Part shown: piece by piece, positions 9,134-17,640 of the stretch
Layout: each line of letters begins with the position of its first letter
Position numbering within the stretch: the first letter of the stretch is position 1
IMG/VR virus record: IMGVR_UViG_3300028569_000020
Coordinates: 30,543-94,542 of that record
Length of the DNA: 64,000 bases
Source: a virus
Strand: one strand, 5' to 3'
Program-made: the position numbers and the translations under genes
The notes under the pieces: model-generated
The model's input: only the letters and a program-made list of their open reading frames with translations
Database searches by the model: none
Told to the model about the DNA's origin: nothing

Positions 9134-9799
9134 ATGGCACTTTATTTAAGTGAATCACAATCAAGTAGTTCTGGCGGTGGAGGTGGAAGTATGTATTCAT
9201 ACTTCAATACTTCAAATCGATTTACTTTTCATGCGCTTTCAAGAAATTCTGATGGTATGTTGGTTTACACCAAAACAAACACAGCGGATACAGATTCTAT
9301 TGACGTTTTTAACGTTGATGGTACGCAACAATTAGATCTTATGAATGCAATTGACAATGTAGTTGAGGTCGGTGCTGTACAATCATTATCATTCATATCT
9401 GGTGGTATTCCAGTTGATACTGATGCTAATGTTACTTATACAGTGCTTGATTTAACAGGTAATGCAGATGGAGAAGGATTAAATTCTGGTGGTGGGGTAG
9501 GATTAAACTTATTAATCACTAGAAATTCATTAGGATTGATTTCAAACATTGAAATTCATAATCGTGGCGCTTTTTTCAGTCCAAATGAAACGGTAACTGT
9601 TTCATCTTCTAAAATTAATGACGTTACAGATTTAACTATTCAAGTTAAGACAATCGTTAAATCTTTCAGTAATGATGAAAACAATGATAAATACCAACAG
9701 TATAAGTTTGATGCAAGAAAGATAACATATTTCGTTGATGACGAAGGTTATTTTGTTGCTAGATTTGGCACTTACGATTATACTGTAGGACCAAAATAA
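9134..9799 (+). CDS. Virion structural protein, unknown fold
   Basis: 221 residues. A Ser/Gly-rich N-terminal linker (SSSSGGGGGSMYSYFNTSNR) is followed by a beta-rich body. The C-terminus (DARKITYFVDDEGYFVARFG then TYDY) looks like a small beta domain. No known motif. It sits between tandem late promoters and the giant 9860 gene, so it is probably an abundant late product, perhaps a fibre connector. The Gly-Ser linker suggests a flexible hinge. Function otherwise unknown. Confidence 0.6.
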   Translation: MALYLSESQSSSSGGGGGSMYSYFNTSNRFTFHALSRNSDGMLVYTKTNTADTDSIDVFNVDGTQQLDLMNAIDNVVEVGAVQSLSFISGGIPVDTDANVTYTVLDLTGNADGEGLNSGGGVGLNLLITRNSLGLISNIEIHNRGAFFSPNETVTVSSSKINDVTDLTIQVKTIVKSFSNDENNDKYQQYKFDARKITYFVDDEGYFVARFGTYDYTVGPK

Positions 9800-9800
9800 T

Positions 9801-9825
9801 TGCCAATCTTGGCACAAACGTTTTT
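9801..9825 (+). terminator. Weak hairpin with T-run
   Basis: TGCCA / TGGCA short stem (9801-9814) followed seven bases later by TTTTT (9821-9825). The short stem and the gap to the T-run make this marginal; it may be attenuating or may do nothing. Confidence 0.25.
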
Positions 9826-9859
9826 CTATCCAACACGGATTCAATAAGGGAATTAAAAA

Positions 9860-12800
9860 ATGGCTGATTTTAGACTAGGTAGATTAAAATTTAACTGGAG
9901 AGGTTCATGGGCATCTTCTACTGCCTATGTAATTGACGACATTATTTCCTTTAAGGGAAATACCTACGTCTGTGTCGTTAATCACACATCGGCATCATCT
10001 CAAACATCCTGGGCATCCACAGATTTAAATATTGCCACACCAAGATGGCAGTTGCATGTCCCTGGTGTACGGATAATGGGATTGTGGACAGCAAATACAT
10101 TTTATGCAGTAAATGATTTGATTAGTTACGGAGCAAATCAATATCTTTGTGTTACTAACCATACATCAGCTGCAAACGAAACTTTATTCTATTCAAATAT
10201 ATCCAACTGGTCTCTTTATACTTCGGGAATAACGTATAAAGGAGATTGGAATTCTAGTGTGTGGTACAAATTGAATGATATAGTTAAATACGGCAATACT
10301 TTATATTTAACCATATCATCTCACACATCAGGAATTTCGTTTGATTTAACAAAATTTGGTATTTACTTAGAATCTATTAAATTTGAAGATACTTGGAATG
10401 GTGGTGGAGAATATCAACCAGGAGATATTGTAACCTTTGGTGGTTATGCTTACATTGCAAAAACTATTAACACTAATAGGCAACCAAATATCTATAATGT
10501 ATCTACTGCTCCAGGTGGAGGACCCGCTATAGCAGATTGGAATATTGTAACAACTGGTTTTGACACCAAAGGAGAATACAATAATTCTTCAATCTATGTT
10601 CCTGGTGATCTTGTGCAATTTGGTGGCAACACTTATGTAAAAATTGCTACTGGTGCAGCTGGTGTTTATCCAACAAACACTGCTGCATGGGATCAAGTTG
10701 GCCGAGGTTTAAATTGGAGAGGTCCATGGACTTCGAGCGCAATATATCAAGTTAATGATGTCGTTTCTAAATCTTCTGCTAGTTGGGTTAACTTAACTGC
10801 TCACAATACTAACATCGATCCAGTTGCTGACGGTGGTGCTAATTGGCAAGCAGTTGCTCAAGGAGAATCAACATTAACTCTGCAAGATCCTGGAGATATT
10901 CTTTATAGAAATGCTGCTGGTGCTAACGTTAATTTGCCAATCGGCACAAACGGAAAAATTTTAACTGTATCGGCAACTGGTTTACCAAATTGGGAAAGAA
11001 ATAATTCATGTGCTAATGTTTTTTACGTAGCAACTGATGGTGTAGATAGTGCATCATATGGTAAAAATATTTCTAAACCATGGTCAACTTTAAGATATGC
11101 ATTATCACAACTTCCAGTAGGAAATACACATAATGTAAATACAGTTTATGTTAAGTCTGGTACTTATGCAGAGCAACTTCCATTAATAGTACCTCCATAT
11201 ACTTCCATTATTGGAGATGACCTTCGTTCTACAATTATCAAACCGATTGCAACTGGAGTAGCATACACAACTCCTTTAGCGGTTACTCGTGTTGACGCTA
11301 ATACATTTACAGTTAATTCTGGACCTTCAAATTATACTGGTGCACACACATTTGTAAGTGCAATCACAAATGGTATAACAAGAGGTGCTGGTACAGCAGC
11401 TGCTGTTTCTGGCACAATTACTGCATTGAATGCAACTTACAATCCAACATCTGGTCTTGTAGCAATTACATCAACTGCACACGGATTAGTAACTGGAAAT
11501 ACCGCATTATTTGCTCCAGATTGCTTAGTATTCAAATGTGCTCGTGATAATTACACAGCAAATCATAGTTATCCATCATCTACTGGTATGTCACTTGACT
11601 CAGTGCCAGTTGAAAATAGATTCTCTACTATGTTTTATGTTTCAGAATCTACTATTCTGAGAGATTTGGTTATGACAGGAATGGAAGGATTCACTCCTGC
11701 AGGAGGAGTAGATGCTCCTGATATTACTCAAGCAATTGTCAGAGGTGTATTCTTACGACTTAATCCTAATGTGCCAATTACTGGCAAATCACCATATATT
11801 TCACAATGCTCTGCATTCTCTGGTAGACCAGCAGGAAGCGCAACATATTGCACAGGCGGTGTCGGAGCAATTATCGACAAATCTGTCTATGGATCTGATG
11901 TATCAAACGGATCAATGCTGTTTGATTCCTTTACTCAATTCAATGATTTGGGAGTAGGATTCTGGTGTAAAGATCAAGGTAATGCAGAAATTGTTTCTTC
12001 CTTCACATATTATTGTCACGTCGGTTATACTTGCACAGGAGGCGGAAGAATTCGCTCTCTTGTTGGTAATAACTCATGGGGTAACTACGGTGCTGTTGCT
12101 TCTGGATTCGATACAACAGAAACTGCAGTTACAGGTACAGTTAGAGGGCAAAGACTTAATTTTGTATATGCAGAAAACAGTCCATTATTTAAACAGACTG
12201 AGCAAGTTGCTCAAAGCACTTTCGGATCTGCAGATTATGCACTTGCTTTAATTTTATATGTGCAGTCGAATTATTTAATTATAGAGCCAATTACAGGTAC
12301 ATTTGCAAATTCTAAACCAATTACAGGAGTTGGCGCAGCAGGTGTTGTTCCTTCTTCAGCAGTTGCTACAACCGCTGCTGGTGGCGCTACACCTGCTTTA
12401 GAAGGTGTTAAGGGTAAAATCTTCCCACTAACTAATCTAGCGGTTGTGGGTGGATCAGCAGTGCTTCCAAAGATTACTGGCGCTACTAAATTCTTAAATG
12501 TATCTGGTGCTTCGCAATATAATGATAGTGGATATTTTGTTATTAAGGAAGTAGTAGATTCTTCAACTGCAACGAATATTTTTATCTCTAATCTAAGACA
12601 GTTTGATGTGCCTGGTACTCATCCTACTTCGCTTAATATAGCGTCGATGAGTAGATCATCTAACGTTGCAACCATTGTTTGCTCTGCATCTCATGGTATG
12701 ACTACTGGTGACAAAGTTGTTGTTACTATTGCATCTGCTGTTGCTACTGCTAGACAATTTGCTACTGGATATGATGCATCAGATAACGGAATTATAAAAG

Positions 12801-15043
12801 GAATTCTTGGTGGAGTTTTACAAAGAACTACTGTAACCGTTACTACTGGTAATACATTTACTTATTCTAATACTGGAAGTGACATTACAATTGCAAGTGG
12901 AGATGCTAGACTTACTGATTCTAAGGTTTATAGATCTAATAAAACTGGAGGAAGCACTCCCTCATTACATTCTGGTGGTGCAGCAGTAGATCTTTATAAT
13001 GTTTCTTCTCAAACTGGTGTTTTAAACAAAGTTGGTACTTCTGGTCTCGCTGGTGGCGATACTGAAGTTTCATTTGATGATGAAACTGGTCCAAATTTTC
13101 TTGCTGCCGCATCTGCTGGAGCAAATAACTTTTTACTTATTGATAATGAATTATGTAATATTACTGCTGTTGGGGCATCAAGTATTACTATTACAAGAGC
13201 TCAACAAGGAACTGCTGCAGCGCAGCACGTTGACGGTAGCATAATTTTCTATGTAACAAAAACTTCAAACAGCACTACTTTACGAGGTGACGTTGATACG
13301 GCAACATTAGATGCTCCGTTATTCTCAATCTCAGGATTTGATGCTAACGACATTGTAAAAATTGATAATGAATTTTTCCGTGTTACTTCGGTAAATACAC
13401 CACTGGTTGGTAGAGCAACAATTATTTTCTCTCAACCAAAAAATATTATTACTAATAATGGTCAAGGAGTAGAAATTCGTTTGCGCTATTCACAAGTGCG
13501 TATGACAGGTCATGACTTCTTGCAAATAGGCACTGGTGGTAAATCTACTACTAATTGGCCTGGCACACCAATAAATACGCCAATACAAAATAATGAAGTT
13601 GTAGAAAATTTCCCTGGAAGATGTTATTATGTTTCATCTGACCAAGATGGTAACTTCCGAGTTGGTGAATTCTTTACCGTTGAGCAGGCAACAGGTACTG
13701 CAACACTTGATGCTACTGCTTTTAACTTAAGCGGTTTGTCTTCATTACGTCTTGGCACATTAGGTGCTGAGTTGGGAGTTTCTATTAATGAATTTTCTTC
13801 TGACATACTGTTAGGCGCTGATTTCTCTAGAGATTCTGCGGTGCCAACTCAGCTTGCTGTTAAAACTTATGTAGACAATCAAACTGGTAGTGGTATCTCA
13901 AGACTTGCTCCAAATCTATCTGTTGCTACAGCAGCATCAGTTGGCACTACCGCCACATTAACTACTTTTGCTACGCACAATATTTACCAAGGCGATATTG
14001 TTGTAATATCAGGAGCAGCTCAAGCAAATTATAATGGAACGTTTACAGTAACGGCAATCAATGTTGGTGCTAAGACAATTACATATACCATGTCTGGTAG
14101 TGCTTTGTCTCCTGCCACAGGAACCATTAACATAGAAAGAAAACAAAAAGTAGTTTCTGATCTTAATATTGTTGGTGAATTTAATATTAGACCAACTTGG
14201 AATACTGCTTCTAGCACTCAAGCATTATTAATTGATGCAACTAACACACTATCAGGTGCTGGCACTACATTAATTGACGCTAAAGTTGGTGGCACAAGTA
14301 AATTCTTTGTTGACAAAGATGGAAATGTTACCGCTGGTGGTAGTTTAACTGTTGCTGGCACGACAACTACTATTAATTCAACTGATTTATCAATTACAGA
14401 TAAAATAATTATTGTTGCAAGTGGAGCAACAAATGCTTCTACAGCAAATGATTCTGGATTACAACTTGGATCAAGCAACTTAAGTTTCAAATTTGATAAT
14501 GCAAACAGCAAATGGAATCTACCAAACGCTGGATTAAATATAGGAGGTACGTTAGAAATTAGCGGCACCTCTGTATTATCATCTTCAACACTTGGATCTG
14601 GTATTCTTAATTCATCACTTACAAGTATTGGCACTTTATCTACATTAAATGTAACAGGTAATTCTAAGATTGCGTCTGTAACAGAAAAAACTGAGATTAG
14701 AGCTGCTAGTCAGAGTGGCACTCAAACATATAGTTATAATGATGCTGCTATTTTCTATCATCCTTCAGTTGGTGGAAATATTACTGTAGCACTAACTAAC
14801 ATTCCAACTGATGCTTCTAAATCACATTCTGTTGCAATTGTCTTTACCCAAGGTGGCACTGCATATAACATTTCTACTGCGGTTGGTGTAAATGGAGCAT
14901 CGATTACTTGTAAATGGAGCGATGCTCTGCAACCAACAGGCACTGCTAGTAGATCAGATGTTTGGAATTTTACAATTATCAACACAAGTACAACTGCCAC
15001 ACCTAGTTACACTGTGATTGGATCAAAATCCACTTTTGGTTAA
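9860..15043 (+). CDS. Giant tail fibre/baseplate adhesin with six N-terminal binding repeats
   Basis: 1727 residues, the largest gene here. Residues about 10-335 hold six repeats of the form W-x-G-x-W-x5-Y-x2-N/G-D-x-V/I-x4-G-x2-Y, resembling chitin/cellulose-binding CBM5/12-type modules. Around residue 390 (VFYVATDGVDSASYGK, PWSTLRYAL, VYVKSGTYAEQLPLIVPPYT) begins a right-handed beta-helix of pectate-lyase-like type. Near nt 13620 lies the segment CYYVSSDQDGNFRVGEFFTV paralogous to the protein ending at 3470, followed by the TTTINSTDLSITDKIIIV module shared with 6825. No catalytic residues were recognised. Polysaccharide or host-surface binding is inferred from the repeats. Confidence 0.8.
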   Translation: MADFRLGRLKFNWRGSWASSTAYVIDDIISFKGNTYVCVVNHTSASSQTSWASTDLNIATPRWQLHVPGVRIMGLWTANTFYAVNDLISYGANQYLCVTNHTSAANETLFYSNISNWSLYTSGITYKGDWNSSVWYKLNDIVKYGNTLYLTISSHTSGISFDLTKFGIYLESIKFEDTWNGGGEYQPGDIVTFGGYAYIAKTINTNRQPNIYNVSTAPGGGPAIADWNIVTTGFDTKGEYNNSSIYVPGDLVQFGGNTYVKIATGAAGVYPTNTAAWDQVGRGLNWRGPWTSSAIYQVNDVVSKSSASWVNLTAHNTNIDPVADGGANWQAVAQGESTLTLQDPGDILYRNAAGANVNLPIGTNGKILTVSATGLPNWERNNSCANVFYVATDGVDSASYGKNISKPWSTLRYALSQLPVGNTHNVNTVYVKSGTYAEQLPLIVPPYTSIIGDDLRSTIIKPIATGVAYTTPLAVTRVDANTFTVNSGPSNYTGAHTFVSAITNGITRGAGTAAAVSGTITALNATYNPTSGLVAITSTAHGLVTGNTALFAPDCLVFKCARDNYTANHSYPSSTGMSLDSVPVENRFSTMFYVSESTILRDLVMTGMEGFTPAGGVDAPDITQAIVRGVFLRLNPNVPITGKSPYISQCSAFSGRPAGSATYCTGGVGAIIDKSVYGSDVSNGSMLFDSFTQFNDLGVGFWCKDQGNAEIVSSFTYYCHVGYTCTGGGRIRSLVGNNSWGNYGAVASGFDTTETAVTGTVRGQRLNFVYAENSPLFKQTEQVAQSTFGSADYALALILYVQSNYLIIEPITGTFANSKPITGVGAAGVVPSSAVATTAAGGATPALEGVKGKIFPLTNLAVVGGSAVLPKITGATKFLNVSGASQYNDSGYFVIKEVVDSSTATNIFISNLRQFDVPGTHPTSLNIASMSRSSNVATIVCSASHGMTTGDKVVVTIASAVATARQFATGYDASDNGIIKGILGGVLQRTTVTVTTGNTFTYSNTGSDITIASGDARLTDSKVYRSNKTGGSTPSLHSGGAAVDLYNVSSQTGVLNKVGTSGLAGGDTEVSFDDETGPNFLAAASAGANNFLLIDNELCNITAVGASSITITRAQQGTAAAQHVDGSIIFYVTKTSNSTTLRGDVDTATLDAPLFSISGFDANDIVKIDNEFFRVTSVNTPLVGRATIIFSQPKNIITNNGQGVEIRLRYSQVRMTGHDFLQIGTGGKSTTNWPGTPINTPIQNNEVVENFPGRCYYVSSDQDGNFRVGEFFTVEQATGTATLDATAFNLSGLSSLRLGTLGAELGVSINEFSSDILLGADFSRDSAVPTQLAVKTYVDNQTGSGISRLAPNLSVATAASVGTTATLTTFATHNIYQGDIVVISGAAQANYNGTFTVTAINVGAKTITYTMSGSALSPATGTINIERKQKVVSDLNIVGEFNIRPTWNTASSTQALLIDATNTLSGAGTTLIDAKVGGTSKFFVDKDGNVTAGGSLTVAGTTTTINSTDLSITDKIIIVASGATNASTANDSGLQLGSSNLSFKFDNANSKWNLPNAGLNIGGTLEISGTSVLSSSTLGSGILNSSLTSIGTLSTLNVTGNSKIASVTEKTEIRAASQSGTQTYSYNDAAIFYHPSVGGNITVALTNIPTDASKSHSVAIVFTQGGTAYNISTAVGVNGASITCKWSDALQPTGTASRSDVWNFTIINTSTTATPSYTVIGSKSTFG
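9890..10870 (+). repeat. Six tandem coding repeats (about 160 bp each)
   Basis: Protein-level repeat units begin near nt 9893, 10081, 10240, 10384, 10565 and 10713. Each carries a Trp/Gly start, a Y..ND or Y..GD core and a terminal Gly-x2-Tyr. DNA identity between units is low, so the duplication is old or under diversifying selection. Confidence 0.65.
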
Positions 15044-15082
15044 TAAACATTCAATATAACTACTATACGGAGAAATAAAAAA

Positions 15083-16933
15083 ATGAGCCCTATAATTGGA
15101 AGTTTTACGAGCGGAAGAGCTTTTGGTAAATTAAAATCGGGAGGTGGTGGAATTCCATCTGAATATTTTTCAGTTAACGGATACAATTTGATTTCTGGAA
15201 TTAGTGGATCGGTAAATTCAGAATGGGAAAAAGTATATTCTACTCCTGGATCATATACATATCAACACCCACCGACAGCAACTGAAGCATATGTTTTAAT
15301 TGTTGGTGGCGGTGCAGGTGGCGGAGCATATCATGCAGGTGGTGGGGGAGCAGGTGGAGTAGTATATGGAAAAATTAATTTAACAGCGGCAGGATCAACT
15401 GCAGTTGTAGTTGGAGATAGAGGTAGAGGTGGCCAGCGGGATGGTAATGGTAGTAATGATGGAGAGCAAGGAGCAGATAGTCAATTTGGTACTTTTGTTG
15501 CTAAGGGTGGTGGTGGCGGTCGGTGGAGATGTACTTCTGTAGACGGTGGATCTGGAGGTGGTGGAGGACATCACGCAAGTAGTCAATGTGGGCAGAGTGA
15601 GAGAATGAGTGTTTCGACTCAACCTTCTTATAGTGGTATGCGTACACTTGGCCATGGTGGGGGACATGGACAGAATGGCCATGGTGCTGGCGGTGGTGGT
15701 GGTGCTGGACGTGCTGGAGATCTTTCTATTACTGGTGGTAGAAATGGTCAAGGTGGAGCAGGTACTTTCTTATTGGGTAGAGGTATTGCTGGCGGTGGAG
15801 GTGGAGGTGCTTACAGTGGACAACTTAACGTTGCCATGCCAGGTGGATCTGGTGGTGGTGGACATGGAAGAACTGAAAATGTATCAGCAGATCAAGCAAC
15901 TTCTCATGGTTCTGGGGGTGGCGGAGGTGGTCACACTTCTGGATCTGGTGGATCTGGATCTGTTGGATTGGTTGCTATTAAATTACATGCTGGAGAATCG
16001 ATTGGACAACTAATTTCAAACACATATTTTTCAAATAATGGTTTTAGTTTAGTTAGTGGCAGTGGAGGAAATGCTACTTATAGAAAAGATTTTACATCTG
16101 CATCATCTTTCACATTTACTGCTCCAGATGTTAATGGCACAGCCAGGATCATTTTAGTTGGTGGAGGTGGTCAATCTGCTGCAGCTCATGCTGGCGGTGG
16201 TGGCGGTGGTGGAGTTGTAATAGGAAATTATTCTTTTACAGCAAATCAAAGTATTAATGGTATTGTTGGTCCTGGAGGTAGTGCGGGCACATCCTATGGA
16301 GGTCCTGGTAATAATGGAGGTAATTCTACATTTGGTATCTGGACTGCTCTAGGTGGTGGTGGTGGCGACGGAACTAACTCAAGTCAAGGTGCCAACGCTG
16401 GTGGTTCTGGAGGAGGTGGAGGTCCTTCTTCTGGTGCTCCTAACAGCGGACATACTGCTGGAGGTGGATCTAATCAACCTGGACAATCTAATCCTGGAGC
16501 ATATTATAACTTAGGACATGCGGGAGGTGCAGGTAATATAGTATATGGCGCTCATGCATCTGGCGGTGGTGGAGGAGCAGGAGGGCACGGACATATTAGT
16601 AATGGAACTGCATCGGGTGGTACTCATTCTAAAGCAAATGCAGACGGTGGAATGGGATATTATTCACCGTTTTTAAATACTCATTGGGGTGGCGGCGGCG
16701 GCGGCGGCGGTCATAATGGTAATGCTTGGAATGCAGGCGGAACAGGAGGACTTGGCGGCGGCGGTGATGGATCAGGTGAGGGTGGCAAAGGTGGTGCAGG
16801 TGGTAATAATACAGGAGGAGGTGGAGGTGGATCTGGTCACGGAAGTGGTGATGGATCGGCATCTGCTGGCGGCAGTGGTGTTTGTATTGTTTTACTACGA
16901 GCAGATGCCGTCGCATCTAGGATTCCCGAATAA
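15083..16933 (+). CDS. Polyglycine-rich distal adhesin, two tandem domains
   Basis: 616 residues, with many GGGG runs. It contains an internal duplication. Domain 1 (nt about 15150-15990) starts YFSVNGYNLISG, passes SYTYQHPP, then VLIVGGGAGGG and HAGGGGAGGVV. Domain 2 (nt about 16020-16920) repeats this as YFSNNGFSLVSG, SFTFTAPD, ILVGGGGQSAA and HAGGGGGGGVV. Both end in a G-rich stretch plus a hydrophobic strand (VGLVAIKL; VCIVLLRA). Polyglycine-II helix bundles form the receptor-binding tip in the gp38 adhesins of T4-like phages such as S16. That role is inferred here from composition and from its place last in the fibre block. Confidence 0.75.
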   Translation: MSPIIGSFTSGRAFGKLKSGGGGIPSEYFSVNGYNLISGISGSVNSEWEKVYSTPGSYTYQHPPTATEAYVLIVGGGAGGGAYHAGGGGAGGVVYGKINLTAAGSTAVVVGDRGRGGQRDGNGSNDGEQGADSQFGTFVAKGGGGGRWRCTSVDGGSGGGGGHHASSQCGQSERMSVSTQPSYSGMRTLGHGGGHGQNGHGAGGGGGAGRAGDLSITGGRNGQGGAGTFLLGRGIAGGGGGGAYSGQLNVAMPGGSGGGGHGRTENVSADQATSHGSGGGGGGHTSGSGGSGSVGLVAIKLHAGESIGQLISNTYFSNNGFSLVSGSGGNATYRKDFTSASSFTFTAPDVNGTARIILVGGGGQSAAAHAGGGGGGGVVIGNYSFTANQSINGIVGPGGSAGTSYGGPGNNGGNSTFGIWTALGGGGGDGTNSSQGANAGGSGGGGGPSSGAPNSGHTAGGGSNQPGQSNPGAYYNLGHAGGAGNIVYGAHASGGGGGAGGHGHISNGTASGGTHSKANADGGMGYYSPFLNTHWGGGGGGGGHNGNAWNAGGTGGLGGGGDGSGEGGKGGAGGNNTGGGGGGSGHGSGDGSASAGGSGVCIVLLRADAVASRIPE

Positions 16934-16962
16934 TTGACAAAAATCAACAGATGTGATATAAT
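16934..16962 (+). promoter_or_regulatory. Perfect-consensus sigma70-type promoter
   Basis: TTGACA (16934-16939), 17-bp spacer, TATAAT (16957-16962), with an extended TG at 16954-16955. It lies 24 bases before the oxygenase ATG. It is a host-type promoter embedded in an otherwise ATAAATA-controlled late region, suggesting early or constitutive expression of the oxygenase/halogenase pair. Confidence 0.85.
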
Positions 16963-16986
16963 TTAATTATACATACTACATTTTAT

Positions 16987-17550
16987 ATGATTAAAATAAT
17001 AGATAATGTAATCTCGTCTAGGTATCGAAATAACATAGAAGCAATTTTTTTTAGTGATGATTGTTATTGGAATTTCAATACCAACGTTTCTGGAGATAAT
17101 AAAACAAAACAAGTTGGATTATCACATCAAATAATATACAATTTTAAACATCACAGCAAACATGTAGATTTTCTATTACCATTAGTATTCGAAATTTCTG
17201 ATAAATCAAATGTAAATTTTGATGCTATTCTACAAGCAAGAGCATTTTTGCAACCAGCTTCTACTTGTGAATATGATAATGATGTTTTTCATGTAGATGT
17301 TTTTAGAAATCATATGGTATTTTTATATTATGTAAATGATTCTGACGGCGATACTATCATTCTAAATAAAAAATATGGTGACGAGCAACCTTCTTTTCTT
17401 GACCGAAATTATAGAAAAGAAGATATCTTGGAAAAGGTAACTCCTAAAAAAGGAAGAGTTGTAGTCTTTGACGGTCATCACTATCACGCAGCTGGAATAC
17501 CCCAGACATCACATAGGTGCATTTTAAATTTTAACGTAGTAAAGCATTAA
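16987..17550 (+). CDS. 2OG-Fe(II) dioxygenase (prolyl-4-hydroxylase-like)
   Basis: 187 residues. Double-stranded beta-helix signature: H102-x-D104 (FHVDVFRNHM), then GRVVVFDGHHYHAAG with distal His 167 (H164/H165 are alternatives), and Arg177 as the likely 2-oxoglutarate carboxylate ligand. Members oxidise protein or small-molecule substrates using Fe(II), O2 and 2-oxoglutarate. Very AT-rich. It is directly preceded by a consensus sigma70 promoter and followed 90 bases later by the halogenase, so the two probably act in one pathway. The substrate is unknown; small phage oxygenases of this type are common in marine T4-like phages. Function class confident, role inferred. Confidence 0.8.
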   Translation: MIKIIDNVISSRYRNNIEAIFFSDDCYWNFNTNVSGDNKTKQVGLSHQIIYNFKHHSKHVDFLLPLVFEISDKSNVNFDAILQARAFLQPASTCEYDNDVFHVDVFRNHMVFLYYVNDSDGDTIILNKKYGDEQPSFLDRNYRKEDILEKVTPKKGRVVVFDGHHYHAAGIPQTSHRCILNFNVVKH

Positions 17551-17640
17551 ATAATGCACAATGTAAATACGTTTTAAATATTAACTATTTTTAATCGTAT
17601 AAATTATTAATATAACTTCATCATTATTCTGGAGAAAAAT

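Noticed and set aside
11712-12251. Two + strand ORFs of 81 and 89 codons inside the giant fibre gene
   Set aside because: Out-of-frame shadows with Leu/Gln-rich random composition inside a clearly coding frame.
15395-15751. Minus-strand ORF of 118 codons rich in Ser/Thr
   Set aside because: It is the reverse complement of the glycine-rich GGN codons of the adhesin; low complexity, no promoter or ribosome site.
16629-16937. GGN repeats near the adhesin end as a possible CRISPR or microsatellite
   Set aside because: No regular spacer length; the repeats are codon-level glycine runs in an open frame.
17546-17559. Palindrome GCATTA-AA-TAATGC at the oxygenase stop as a terminator
   Set aside because: Only six AT-rich pairs with a two-base loop and no T-tract; too weak to terminate.
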